This document shows, piece by piece, positions 1 through 7,240 of a stretch of 17,888 nt of DNA. Each line of letters begins with the position of its first letter. Position 1 is the first letter of the stretch. The notes beneath the pieces were generated by a model. That model made no database searches. It had not been told where the DNA came from and saw only the letters and a program-made list of their open reading frames with translations. A program made the translations under genes and the position numbers. Source of the stretch: Actinomyces sp. (GTDB taxonomy: Bacteria > Actinomycetota > Actinomycetes > Actinomycetales > Actinomycetaceae); contig NZ_JAUMUL010000070.1 in the NCBI RefSeq assembly GCF_030530635.1, forward strand, positions 1 through 17,888, read 5' to 3'.

Positions 1-1595
1 CCCATGCCCATGCCGCCGCAGGGCGGGAAGCCCTGCTCCATGGCCACCAGGAAGTCCTCGTCCAGGACCATGGCCTCGGGGTCACCCTTCGCGGCAGCCA
101 GCGCCTGCGCCTCGAAGCGCTCGCGCTGGATGACCGGGTCAGCCAGCTCGGAATAAGCGGTGGCGGTCTCGGTGCCGCGAATGTACAGGTCCCACTTCTC
201 GGTCAGCCCAGGGCGGGAGCGGTGGTAGCGGGTCAGCGGGGAGGTGTCCTCCGGGAAGTCGAAAACGAAGGTCGGCTCCCACAGGTCGTTGCCGACCGTC
301 TCCTCGAAGATGTCCTCCACGATCTTGCCGGACACGGCGTAGTCGTCGACCTCCAGGCCCAGCCGCTCCGCAATCCGGACCAGCTGCTCGCGCGGGGTGT
401 CGACGGTGATCTCCTCACCCACCGCCTCGGACACGGAGGTGTACAGGTCGATACGGCGCCACTGGCCGGACAGGTCGTACTCGGCGCCGTCGGCCAGGCG
501 CACGACCTCCTCGCCCTCACTCAGGTCGAAGGCGTCACGGGCCGCCTGTTGCACCAGGTTCTGGGTCAACTCGGCCATGCCGTGGTAGTCGGAGTAGGCC
601 TCATATGCCTCCAAAGCCGCAAACTCCGGGGAGTGAGAGGAATCCATGCCCTCGTTGCGGAAGATCCGGCCGATCTCGAACACCCGGTCGACGCCACCCA
701 CGACGGCCCGCTTGAGGTAGATCTCCGTGGCGATACGCAGGTACAGCTCCATGTCCAGCGCATTCATGTGAGTCGTGAACGGCCGGGCGGCCGCACCCCC
801 GTGAATCACCTGCAGGATCGGAGTCTCCAACTCCACATAGTCGCGGCCGTAGAAGTTCTCACGCAGACTGCGCACGACCGCTGCCCGGGTGCGCACCATG
901 TCTCGGGCGGCCGGGCGCGTGAGCAGGTCCAGCTCCCGACGGCGCACACGCTGCTCCTCCGATAGGGTCACCGCCTCTCCGGCGTCGTTGGTCCAGGTCT
1001 TGGGCAGCGGCCGCAGCGCCTTGGAGGTGAGCTGCCAGGCCGGGGTTGCGATGGCGTCGTCGCCCAGTTCGGCCAGAGCGGCGGCGTCAACGCCCTCACG
1101 TAACTCCGGCTCGGCGAATACGGACAGCTCACCACGGCGGGAGGCACCGACATGTCCATGGATGAACAGGTGATCCCCGAGGTCGACATCGGCCTTGAAT
1201 GCGGCGAGGCTCGAATGCCCCTGACCTGGCAGGGACTTGGCCGACAGCATCGCCTGGAGGGTGGCGCCTGCGCCGTCCTGCAGGGTGACGAAGCACAGTC
1301 GACCGGTGTTGCGCAGGAACACCACCCGTCCGGCGACGCCTACCACATCGTTTGTCTCCTCGCCGGCCTGCAGCTGAGAGTAGCGCTCCCGCACAGCGGC
1401 GATGGTGGTGGTCAGGGGCACAGAAACCGGGTACGGATCCCAGCCCTCCTCACGCAGACGCTCCCGCTTAGCGGACCTGACCCGGAACTGGTCGCCGGAG
1501 GACGGGGCCGTCTGTCTGGATGCGGTTCGGGCAGCGACGGCCTCGGCGTCGGTCTGAGGCACGGAGGTCTGCTGGTTCTCGGGGGCTTCACTCAC
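1..1595 (-). CDS. lysS: Lysine--tRNA ligase (class II), 3' end beyond window
   Basis: Charges tRNA-Lys with lysine in the cytoplasm. Reading the minus strand from a GTG at 1595 gives about 531 codons that stay open to the window edge. After a disordered N-terminus of about 40 residues comes the anticodon-binding OB fold (about residues 82-165), then the class II catalytic domain. Motif 2 is seen as FEIGRIFRNEG (about 306-316), followed by HSPEF. The conserved SELADP segment is at about 482-487, and the start of motif 3 reads PPCGGMGMG at the edge. The PPCGG cysteine replaces the usual Ser/Thr. An in-frame ATG at 1631 would add 12 residues; neither start has a well-spaced ribosome site, and the GTG is chosen because the next residues (MSEAPENQQ) look like a natural LysS N-terminus. 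The family call is firm and the start is not. The product is incomplete here, not truncated by mutation as far as can be seen. Confidence 0.95.
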   Translation of the reverse strand, partial: MSEAPENQQTSVPQTDAEAVAARTASRQTAPSSGDQFRVRSAKRERLREEGWDPYPVSVPLTTTIAAVRERYSQLQAGEETNDVVGVAGRVVFLRNTGRLCFVTLQDGAGATLQAMLSAKSLPGQGHSSLAAFKADVDLGDHLFIHGHVGASRRGELSVFAEPELREGVDAAALAELGDDAIATPAWQLTSKALRPLPKTWTNDAGEAVTLSEEQRVRRRELDLLTRPAARDMVRTRAAVVRSLRENFYGRDYVELETPILQVIHGGAAARPFTTHMNALDMELYLRIATEIYLKRAVVGGVDRVFEIGRIFRNEGMDSSHSPEFAALEAYEAYSDYHGMAELTQNLVQQAARDAFDLSEGEEVVRLADGAEYDLSGQWRRIDLYTSVSEAVGEEITVDTPREQLVRIAERLGLEVDDYAVSGKIVEDIFEETVGNDLWEPTFVFDFPEDTSPLTRYHRSRPGLTEKWDLYIRGTETATAYSELADPVIQRERFEAQALAAAKGDPEAMVLDEDFLVAMEQGFPPCGGMGM

Positions 1596-1810
1596 GCGCG
1601 CGAGTGTAACCGTTCCCCCTGCCGGGCTCATATCCGGTTGGCCGGCACTCCGATCCACGGGGACTACTTTCCCACTCCAATTTCCGACGCCAAGCCACCC
1701 AACCGCTCCCGCATCAGCCGCACTCACCCGACACCCCTCACCCCACAGCAGCCTCAACCGGCCCCGCACCCAGCCAATTCGGACTACCCATCCCCTGGCA
1801 GATCCATTTG

Positions 1811-1860
1811 AATCCACAGGCTGTGACAGCCGACGGCACCGGGGCGGAGTTATCCACAGG
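1811..1860 (+). promoter_or_regulatory. Paired DnaA-box-like sites with a palindrome between them
   Basis: TTATCCACAGG at 1850-1860 contains the perfect consensus DnaA box TTATCCACA. A second ATCCACAGG lies at 1812-1820. Between them is the 13-nt palindrome GGCTGTGACAGCC (1819-1831), which overlaps the end of the first site. Whether DnaA or a local regulator binds here is inference; the sequence identity is direct. Confidence 0.35.
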
Positions 1861-1861
1861 C

Positions 1862-1906
1862 GAATGATTGGGGCTACACGGGGCAGCCCCTGCGAGACCA
1901 TCATTC
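1862..1906 (+). repeat. Nested inverted repeats immediately upstream of the 1911 start
   Basis: An outer pair GAATGAT (1862-1868) and ATCATTC (1900-1906) encloses an inner pair GGGGCT (1870-1875) and AGCCCC (1885-1890). The outer arm ends four bases before the ATG and no Shine-Dalgarno sequence is visible. If transcribed, it could fold over the start region; otherwise it could be an operator. Confidence 0.35.
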
Positions 1907-1910
1907 ACGT

Positions 1911-2846
1911 ATGGGCCTTGAGCTCGAACTGCTGCTGGGACGCGTAACGGCACTACACGGCGCGGCGCACGACGATGAGGTCATCCTCGGTGCGGATGAT
2001 CGGCGCGCTATCGACCGTGCCCTCACCGCCGAGCTGCTCTACCGGCCCACACCCCGCTTTCTCGCGATTCCAGGCACGGATCCGCGCATCGTAAAATGCC
2101 GCCAGTACCGCGCACGCGTTACCTGTGCAAGCGCCGCCGAGGTACTCGGCTACCCCCTGTGGAGCCAGCCCAAGTCATTGCATCTAGCGGTCCCTAAGAA
2201 CCACAGCATGCGCCCCAGCGCAAACCGGGATCTTACGGGAGTGACGCTGCACCGTAAGACACGCATCACTCCAATAACGGTCGATGATTTCCCCCTCGTC
2301 GCCTCGGCCGAGGTTGTCGCCTGCTGCCTGGTGTGCCTTGATGAGCTGGACGCCATCTGCGTTGCCGACGCGGCCTTCAACCGCTCCGACACCTGCGCGG
2401 AGGAGGTCTCGGAGTTGCTGACCGGACGCTACGCCGCGCAAGGTCGGCGGCGGCTTGCCCTCACAGATCCAGCGTCACGTTCCCCGTTAGAGTCCCGCAC
2501 ACGACTGGCACTCCGCCATATCGGGCTGAACGTTGACACAGGTGCGATCATTGAGGGCGTTGGCGAGGTAGACATGCTCGTGCAGGGTTGGCTAATCGTG
2601 GAGACGGACGGTTGGGAGTTCCACTGCTCAGCGGAGCAGTTCTCCGCTGACCGGCATCGTGATCAGGCCGCACTTGCCGCCGGATACGTGCCCATACGGC
2701 TGACTTGTCAGGATGTCGCCGCCGGCGAAGACCACATCCGTGGGGTCGTTGCGCGTGCACTCCTGGGCGTTGCACACTCGAATCGACTGCTCATGCCCGA
2801 AAACCCCGGAATTGTGCGGAATCTTAAGATGGCCGCGAAGGTCTGA
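1911..2846 (+). CDS. AbiEi/DUF559-type protein with PD-(D/E)XK nuclease core
   Basis: A 311-residue protein of the actinobacterial type annotated as AbiEi-family antitoxin or DUF559 endonuclease domain protein. The C-terminal third carries a Vsr-like PD-(D/E)XK layout: E194 in SPLESRTRLALRHIGL, D221 in GEVDMLV, E231-x-D233 in IVETDGWEFH, then the helix with DRHRDQAALAAGYVPIRLT (about 247-265). These residues suggest metal-dependent DNA cleavage or DNA binding. The N-terminal 180 residues resemble the AbiEi body, without a clear membrane segment or signal peptide. ATG at 1911 is the only ATG/GTG start available after the last in-frame intergenic sequence, and it lacks a ribosome site, so the mRNA may be leaderless. 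No AbiEii nucleotidyltransferase toxin follows, so it looks like an orphan. Its true role (defence, repair, regulation) is unknown. Confidence 0.7.
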   Translation: MGLELELLLGRVTALHGAAHDDEVILGADDRRAIDRALTAELLYRPTPRFLAIPGTDPRIVKCRQYRARVTCASAAEVLGYPLWSQPKSLHLAVPKNHSMRPSANRDLTGVTLHRKTRITPITVDDFPLVASAEVVACCLVCLDELDAICVADAAFNRSDTCAEEVSELLTGRYAAQGRRRLALTDPASRSPLESRTRLALRHIGLNVDTGAIIEGVGEVDMLVQGWLIVETDGWEFHCSAEQFSADRHRDQAALAAGYVPIRLTCQDVAAGEDHIRGVVARALLGVAHSNRLLMPENPGIVRNLKMAAKV

Positions 2847-2899
2847 TGAGCTTTCAGTGCGCAACGACCCCTCCGTTGCACACTGCAAGCTCATCAGAC
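2841..2899 (+). terminator. Long near-perfect hairpin at the stop codon of the nuclease-domain gene
   Basis: The 26-nt arms at 2841-2866 and 2874-2899 pair at 24 of 26 positions around a 7-nt loop. The left arm begins at the last sense codon, so the stop codon lies inside the stem. No U-run follows, so termination would have to be of the U-tract-independent type common in actinobacteria; mRNA 3' protection or a mobile palindrome are alternatives. Confidence 0.55.
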
Positions 2900-3093
2900 A
2901 ATCAGGTCATACATAACCAAAACATGACTTTTCGTTGCCATATGAACGTTTTACCCCGATCCGGCCAGTCTGCTCGGGTCTGCTCAAATGTGCAACTCCC
3001 GCTGTTGGCTGACGGTACCGTCATCCTTAGCTGTTCTCTTCCCAATTCCCCAGAACGTCGCCCGTCCCACACACCCGGGCGGACGCCCTGGCC

Positions 3094-3549
3094 TCAGCCA
3101 CGCGTAGAGGAGATTGGTATGCCGGAGGAGCGCAGCCCCTGGAGGCGAGCCACATCGGAGTCGGCCGGCACCTGCCCGGGCTCGGTGCTGCGCTCGACAA
3201 TCTGGTTGTTCTCATTAACGAATACCACGTGCGGCAGATAGCTGCGGGCCTCATCGTCGGGCAGCTGGGAGTAGCCGATGAGGATAACGATGTCGCCCGG
3301 GTCCACCAGGTGTGCGGCGGCACCATTGATGCAGATCTCACCGGTGCCGCGCTGACCCGGGATTACATAGGTGGACAGGCGGTTGCCATTGGTGCAGTCG
3401 CAGATGTCCACCCGCTCGCCGGGCAGCAGGTCGGCCGCGTCGAGCAGGTCCGCGTCAACCGTAACGGAGCCGACATAGTCGAGGTCGGCCTGCGTCACGG
3501 TGGCACGGTGAATCTTGGACGTCATCATCGTCCGCATGCGAGTGCTCAT
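3094..3549 (-). CDS. panD: Aspartate 1-decarboxylase (pyruvoyl enzyme)
   Basis: Converts L-aspartate to beta-alanine, the amine half of pantothenate. The proenzyme self-cleaves between Gly and Ser to create a pyruvoyl group; that GS pair is in LDYVGSVTVDADLLDAADL, in the expected place just after SKIHRATVTQADL. The family segment INGAAAHLVDPGDIVILIGY follows. The remaining C-terminus (EPGQVPADSDVARLQGLRSSG and on) is a variable tail, giving about 151 residues against roughly 120-140 for relatives. The start is uncertain: ATG 3549 is used, but GTG 3552, ATG 3537 (giving MRTMMTSKIHRATV, close to the mycobacterial N-terminus) and ATG 3528 are all possible, and none has a strong ribosome site. 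The gene is separated from panC by the two PH-domain genes, yet shares their strand and pathway. Confidence 0.93.
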   Translation of the reverse strand: MSTRMRTMMTSKIHRATVTQADLDYVGSVTVDADLLDAADLLPGERVDICDCTNGNRLSTYVIPGQRGTGEICINGAAAHLVDPGDIVILIGYSQLPDDEARSYLPHVVFVNENNQIVERSTEPGQVPADSDVARLQGLRSSGIPISSTRG

Positions 3550-3557
3550 CACTTACC

Positions 3558-3587
3558 AGGGTAGACGCCCAGAGCCAGCACACCGAA
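3558..3587 (-). promoter_or_regulatory. Possible panD promoter
   Basis: On the minus strand TTCGGT (3587-3582) and TACCCT (3563-3558) are separated by 18 nt. The -10-like hexamer lies only 8 nt before ATG 3549, which would give a nearly leaderless transcript and would explain the missing ribosome site. Hexamer matches are modest. Confidence 0.3.
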
Positions 3588-3655
3588 CTGTAGTGACAGA
3601 GGCTACAGCGTGAGGAGGACAACGACCCCTGGCCAACCGGTCGCGGCCGCATACC

Positions 3656-3697
3656 ACTTCTACCGAACTCGGCACGTAACTTCTACCGACCTCGGTG
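3656..3697 (-). repeat. Two tandem copies of a CCGAGNTCGGTAGA repeat
   Basis: On the plus strand ACTTCTACCGAACTCGG (3656-3672) and ACTTCTACCGACCTCGG (3679-3695) recur with a 23-bp period. Read on the minus strand each is CCGAG(G/T)TCGGTAGAAGT, with a CCGA-NN-TCGG inverted core. A related pair exists at 8367-8406. The repeat lies between panD and the large PH-domain gene and is not part of a credible protein. Confidence 0.7.
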
Positions 3698-3704
3698 AGG
3701 GGGG

Positions 3705-5540
3705 TCAGGAGGTCTCGGTGGCGCGGGCGAGCCAGCGATCCAGGCGCTCTTCCCGGCGGCGTCTCAGCGCCCGCTCGGAGATGACGCGTTCAATGGCGGC
3801 GGCATCGGCCAGGTCCAGGTTGCTCAGGGTGCGGGCGATCTCCGTATCCACCAGGTCCAGGCGCAGCGCCGCCATGCCACGGCGCCGCGCGAAGGGCCCT
3901 TGCCACAGCCGCAGGGACTGGATCCGCTCGTAGGGGATCACGCTGATACGCCGCCGCCAGCGGCCCAGTCGCAGCACCACGCAGGTGTCGGTAAGGGCGA
4001 TGGCCTCGCGTCGCCAGGCCAGCGGGGAGAACAGGCGCCCACGGGGACTTATGCGTATGAAACCGCGCCCGGCTGCGCCGACGGCCAGGGCCTCGTCGCC
4101 CACACCGTCCTGGTCCTGCCCCGTCAGGGCGGATTCCAGGAAGGCGTCGGGATCGGCCACACCCAAGTCGGGCACCACGAGCCACAGCGCCCGCAGGGCC
4201 GTCTCCCGCCGCCCCACTGGCAGCAGCACGTTCGCCCCGGTGTTCTCCACCGCCCCGGAGGAATTGGCCTCCGCGGCATTGCGCCCGGCCACACTCACCT
4301 CAATCCTCCACCAGTCGGGACCGCGCCACAGCAGTCCCTGCTCGATCTGCACGCCATGGACCCGACCGGGAGGGAGCGTGGAGGAGGTCTCCGCGGTCAG
4401 CCCGAAGCGCGTTCGAATCCCCGCAGGCGTGGCCGCGGCACGGAAGCGCCACCCCTTGTCGAAACGGCTCCACGCGTAAGCCCCGAAACCGAACGGTATG
4501 GTCAGCATGGGCAGCACGCTGAAGAACACCGCCAATGGCCTGTCGTCCTGGAAGGCCCCGATCCTCAGCCACACGGCCAGCACCACCAGGAAGTTGACCG
4601 ACACCACGACGGTGGCCAGGGCCGCTCCGGAGCGGAGCACGGAACCGATCAGGATGCGGGTGTCCACCTCATACAGGTAGTGCTCGGTGCCGTATAGACG
4701 CTCCTCCGGGATCGGCTGCGCGGCCACGGCGTCCTCGAAGCCGAGCGGCGCGGATGGCTTGCGGGCGGCGTCCATCGGCCCGGAACCGGGCCTGCGCCCG
4801 GTCGTGGCGTCGGCTCCCGCGGCACTGGGAACGCCCGTTGTCCCCGACTCGGCGGCAGACGGCATCACGCGGGCATCGAAACCCTCCGAGGCCTCATTGA
4901 CGGTCTCCTCCCCGGCCGCCAGCGACAAAATCCGATCGCGCAGGGACTCCATGTCACGGGTGCGCAAGAAACCAATGGAGACGTGCGACTCCCTGCCGCC
5001 GGCGACCTCCACCTTCAGCCGTCCCAGCCCGAAGATACGACCCAGCAGGGGATGGACGATGTCGACGGACTGGATGCGGGGCAGGCGCGCGGTACGCAAC
5101 TGCCGGTTGAGCACACCGGTGCGCAGGTAGACGGCGTCACGGTCGACGGCATAGGAGCGCATCCGCCACGACAGCCACAAGCCCAGGCCGATCACCACGA
5201 CCACACCGAGGACGGCCAGTCCCGCCCCCAGAATCAGCCGCGGCGATACACGCGCCTGTACCTCTTGTAGCGCCGAATAGACCTCGCCCACGTACTCAAC
5301 GTTCTGCCATATCAGAAAGGCCAGCACGGCGGTAATGAACTTCCACCCCTCCAGCAGCGGGGTGACGGGGTGCACGCGCCGCCACTGCGCGTCGGGCGGC
5401 AGGGAGATGGCCCGTTCCTGGGCGTCCTGGCGCCGGGCGTCCCGCCGATCTCCGCCCCGGCGCCGGGCACCTCCGCGCGGGTCGTCGGCGTCGGCCCGCG
5501 GCAGCTCGGGGGCGTCGGATGGGAGCGGATGCGCGTTCAT
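3705..5540 (-). CDS. Membrane protein with three bacterial PH-like domains (YdbT-like)
   Basis: A 611-residue membrane protein of the bPH2/DUF304 type (YdbT-like). After an Arg/Asp-rich cytoplasmic N-terminus of about 50 residues come two hydrophobic segments (about 64-80 and 101-124), a first PH-like domain (about 128-205), a disordered Gly/Ala/Ser-rich linker (about 210-280), two more hydrophobic segments (about 303-324 and 337-356), a second PH-like domain (about 363-445), and a third (about 511-590) with the family-typical RRISVIPYERIQSLRLWQGP. Such proteins occur with a short YdbS-like partner, and that is the arrangement here: its ATG overlaps the partner's TGA in an ATGA, implying coupling. 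Bacillus relatives have been linked to antimicrobial-peptide tolerance; that role here is only an analogy. The exact function is unknown. Confidence 0.85.
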   Translation of the reverse strand: MNAHPLPSDAPELPRADADDPRGGARRRGGDRRDARRQDAQERAISLPPDAQWRRVHPVTPLLEGWKFITAVLAFLIWQNVEYVGEVYSALQEVQARVSPRLILGAGLAVLGVVVVIGLGLWLSWRMRSYAVDRDAVYLRTGVLNRQLRTARLPRIQSVDIVHPLLGRIFGLGRLKVEVAGGRESHVSIGFLRTRDMESLRDRILSLAAGEETVNEASEGFDARVMPSAAESGTTGVPSAAGADATTGRRPGSGPMDAARKPSAPLGFEDAVAAQPIPEERLYGTEHYLYEVDTRILIGSVLRSGAALATVVVSVNFLVVLAVWLRIGAFQDDRPLAVFFSVLPMLTIPFGFGAYAWSRFDKGWRFRAAATPAGIRTRFGLTAETSSTLPPGRVHGVQIEQGLLWRGPDWWRIEVSVAGRNAAEANSSGAVENTGANVLLPVGRRETALRALWLVVPDLGVADPDAFLESALTGQDQDGVGDEALAVGAAGRGFIRISPRGRLFSPLAWRREAIALTDTCVVLRLGRWRRRISVIPYERIQSLRLWQGPFARRRGMAALRLDLVDTEIARTLSNLDLADAAAIERVISERALRRRREERLDRWLARATETS

Positions 5541-6058
5541 AGTCCGGCCATCCTCTGCTCACCGCGCTCGGACAGGATGCGCCGCAGGTTCTCGGCTTCG
5601 GCGACGGGCAGTCCGTTGATGATCGCGTCCGTCGACGCCGACGCCGTGTGGAGTTTCACCTCCGCAATCCCCAGATACCGCCCCAGCGGCCCCTGCGAGG
5701 TGTCCACGAATTGCATGCGGCCGTAGGGGATCACGCTGATTCTGCGGAACATGATGCCCTTGCGCCACAGGAGGTGGTCCTCGGCCATGGCGTATCCCAT
5801 GGCTCGCACCTGCCGGGGAACCAGCCACAGCTCCCACACGGAGACGGCGATAGCCAGCGCCGTCCCGATGTGGAACCAGGGGCTCGCCCAAATTCCCGCG
5901 GCCACGAAGCCGATCAGGCACACACCGTTGAATACCAGGTTGGAGACCAGGCGCGCGGTGATCAACCGTGGGGATACAGGCCGGAAGATGATGCCGTCGG
6001 GGGCGAAGGGATCTGCCACCGCAGGTGCAGCGGTGGGGTGCGCAGAGGTATGGGGCAT
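5537..6058 (-). CDS. Small PH-domain membrane protein (YdbS-like)
   Basis: A 173-residue protein with one bacterial PH-like domain (bPH2). Two hydrophobic segments at about 39-57 and 60-78 are followed by the domain (about 86-165), which includes RRISVIPYGRMQFVDTSQGP, nearly the same signature as in the third PH domain of the downstream gene. The family usually works as a pair of integral membrane proteins, and the 4-nt ATGA overlap with the larger gene supports a joint complex. The ATG at 6058 is preceded by AGGAG (6068-6064) at 5-nt spacing, the best ribosome site in this part of the window, so this gene probably begins a separate translational unit. The biochemical role is not known. Confidence 0.85.
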   Translation of the reverse strand: MPHTSAHPTAAPAVADPFAPDGIIFRPVSPRLITARLVSNLVFNGVCLIGFVAAGIWASPWFHIGTALAIAVSVWELWLVPRQVRAMGYAMAEDHLLWRKGIMFRRISVIPYGRMQFVDTSQGPLGRYLGIAEVKLHTASASTDAIINGLPVAEAENLRRILSERGEQRMAGL

Positions 6059-6238
6059 GCTGGCTCCTGAAGTTTATGTCTCATCGAGCATCGCAAAGCG
6101 TTTGGACCATATGCATCCTCCCGTAGTAGGAGGCTCCCAGCACAGTGTCCCTCGTTGGGGTGCCCGATTGGCGTCACCGCCCGGGGCCAGCACGGGATCG
6201 GCTCCTGCCCTGATGCGGGTCCGCCCGGCCGGGAGGGT
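6059..6238 (-). other. Gap between panC end and PH-domain gene start
   Basis: The 180 bp hold the AGGAG ribosome site of the PH-domain gene (6064-6068), a weak CCTCC/GGAGG hairpin (6117-6133, 7-nt loop) and a CCCGGCCGGG palindrome just past the panC stop (6224-6233). The hairpin may weaken transcription coming from panC. No small gene is supported. Confidence 0.4.
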
Positions 6239-7231
6239 TCAACTCAAGTCGATGAGCGTGTTGTCGATCAGTCGGGTGGTGCCCACGCGGGCGGCGACCG
6301 CCAGCAGCCCGCGGCTGGAGGCGGCGCCGGACGCGCCGCCCCGCCCCGCGCCCCGCGGCTGCGCCTGTGGTTCCAGGCCGATCCCCGCACCTGACAGGTC
6401 GATGAAGGAATCGGGGTCGACGAGAGCCACGTAGTCGACCTCGACGCCGGCGGCGGCGTCCAGGGTTTCCTGGGCCGCCGCCCGGATGGCGACCGGGTCG
6501 GCGCCCCGGTAGGCGGCGGCCCGCCCGGCGTCCAGCGCCCGGGACAGGGCCAGGGCACGCCCCCGCTCATCGTCGGACAGGTAGGCGTTGCGCGAACTCA
6601 TGGCCAGGCCGTCGGCTTCGCGGCGGATGTCCACGGGGACGATCTCCACCGGGACCGCCAGGTCTCGCACCATCGCTTTCACGATCGCCAGCTGTTGGGC
6701 GTCCTTGCGCCCGAACACGGCCCACTGGGGCCCGGTCAGATGCAGCAGGGACAGCACCACCTGGCAGACGCCGGCGAAGTGGGTGGGTCGGGTGCGTCCC
6801 TCCAGGACGGTGGCCAGCGGGCCGGGGTCGATGCGCACCTGCGGATCAAAGTCGGGGTATATGACTTCGGGGGTGGGGGCGAAGACCACCAGGCGGCCCA
6901 CTGTGAGGGCGCCGCCGGGGCCGGTCAGGACGCCGGAAAGGCCCTTCAGGTCTGCCTCGAGGGTACGCGGGTAGGCGTCGAGGTCCTCTCCGGGCGCGAA
7001 CTGAAGCGGATTGACGAAGATCGTGACGACGACGGTGCCGGACGCTCCGACGCGGCGAGCGGCCTCACGCACAAGGTCGAAGTGGCCCTCGTGGAGGGCG
7101 CCCATGGTCATCACGACGGCGCGCGGGGCGGTGTCGGCGGCCAGCGCAGAGGCGAGTTCTTCCCGGGTGCGGGCGAGTGCGGGGCCGGCGGCGTGGGGGA
7201 CGGGGACGTCCGGGCAGGTCGAGGCGGTCAT
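6239..7231 (-). CDS. panC: Pantothenate synthetase (pantoate--beta-alanine ligase)
   Basis: Condenses pantoate with beta-alanine (the PanD product) using ATP through a pantoyl-adenylate; cytoplasmic. The HIGH-like motif is in TMGALHEGHFDLVREA (about 42-57) and the KMSKS-like motif is DGLAMSSRNAYLS (about 207-219). The substrate-site segment FGRKDAQQLAIVKAMVRDL (about 173-191) replaces the more usual FGEKDYQQL; the tyrosine to alanine change is worth noting but sits in an otherwise intact motif. At 330 residues it is longer than the usual 280-300 because of small Gly-rich insertions at about 97-112 and 285-305. The ATG is 9 bp after the stop of the DUF2520 gene, so the two are very likely cotranscribed. 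Confidence 0.95.
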   Translation of the reverse strand: MTASTCPDVPVPHAAGPALARTREELASALAADTAPRAVVMTMGALHEGHFDLVREAARRVGASGTVVVTIFVNPLQFAPGEDLDAYPRTLEADLKGLSGVLTGPGGALTVGRLVVFAPTPEVIYPDFDPQVRIDPGPLATVLEGRTRPTHFAGVCQVVLSLLHLTGPQWAVFGRKDAQQLAIVKAMVRDLAVPVEIVPVDIRREADGLAMSSRNAYLSDDERGRALALSRALDAGRAAAYRGADPVAIRAAAQETLDAAAGVEVDYVALVDPDSFIDLSGAGIGLEPQAQPRGAGRGGASGAASSRGLLAVAARVGTTRLIDNTLIDLS

Positions 7232-7240
7232 GACTCAACG

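Larger units (their letters stand above)
1596..1910. other. Intergenic region between lysS and the nuclease-domain gene
   Basis: This gap of about 315 bp separates two divergently transcribed genes and must hold both promoters, but no convincing -35/-10 pair is seen. No credible small gene is seen. It contains two ATCCACAGG copies 40 bp apart (the second inside a perfect TTATCCACA), a GGCTGT/ACAGCC palindrome between them, and nested inverted repeats ending just before the ATG at 1911. The 1630-1800 stretch is C-rich on the plus strand and shows nothing recognisable. Confidence 0.6.

Noticed and set aside
1850..1858. Replication origin suggested by a perfect DnaA box
   Set aside because: Only one perfect box and one partial site, with no AT-rich unwinding element and no dnaA/dnaN nearby.
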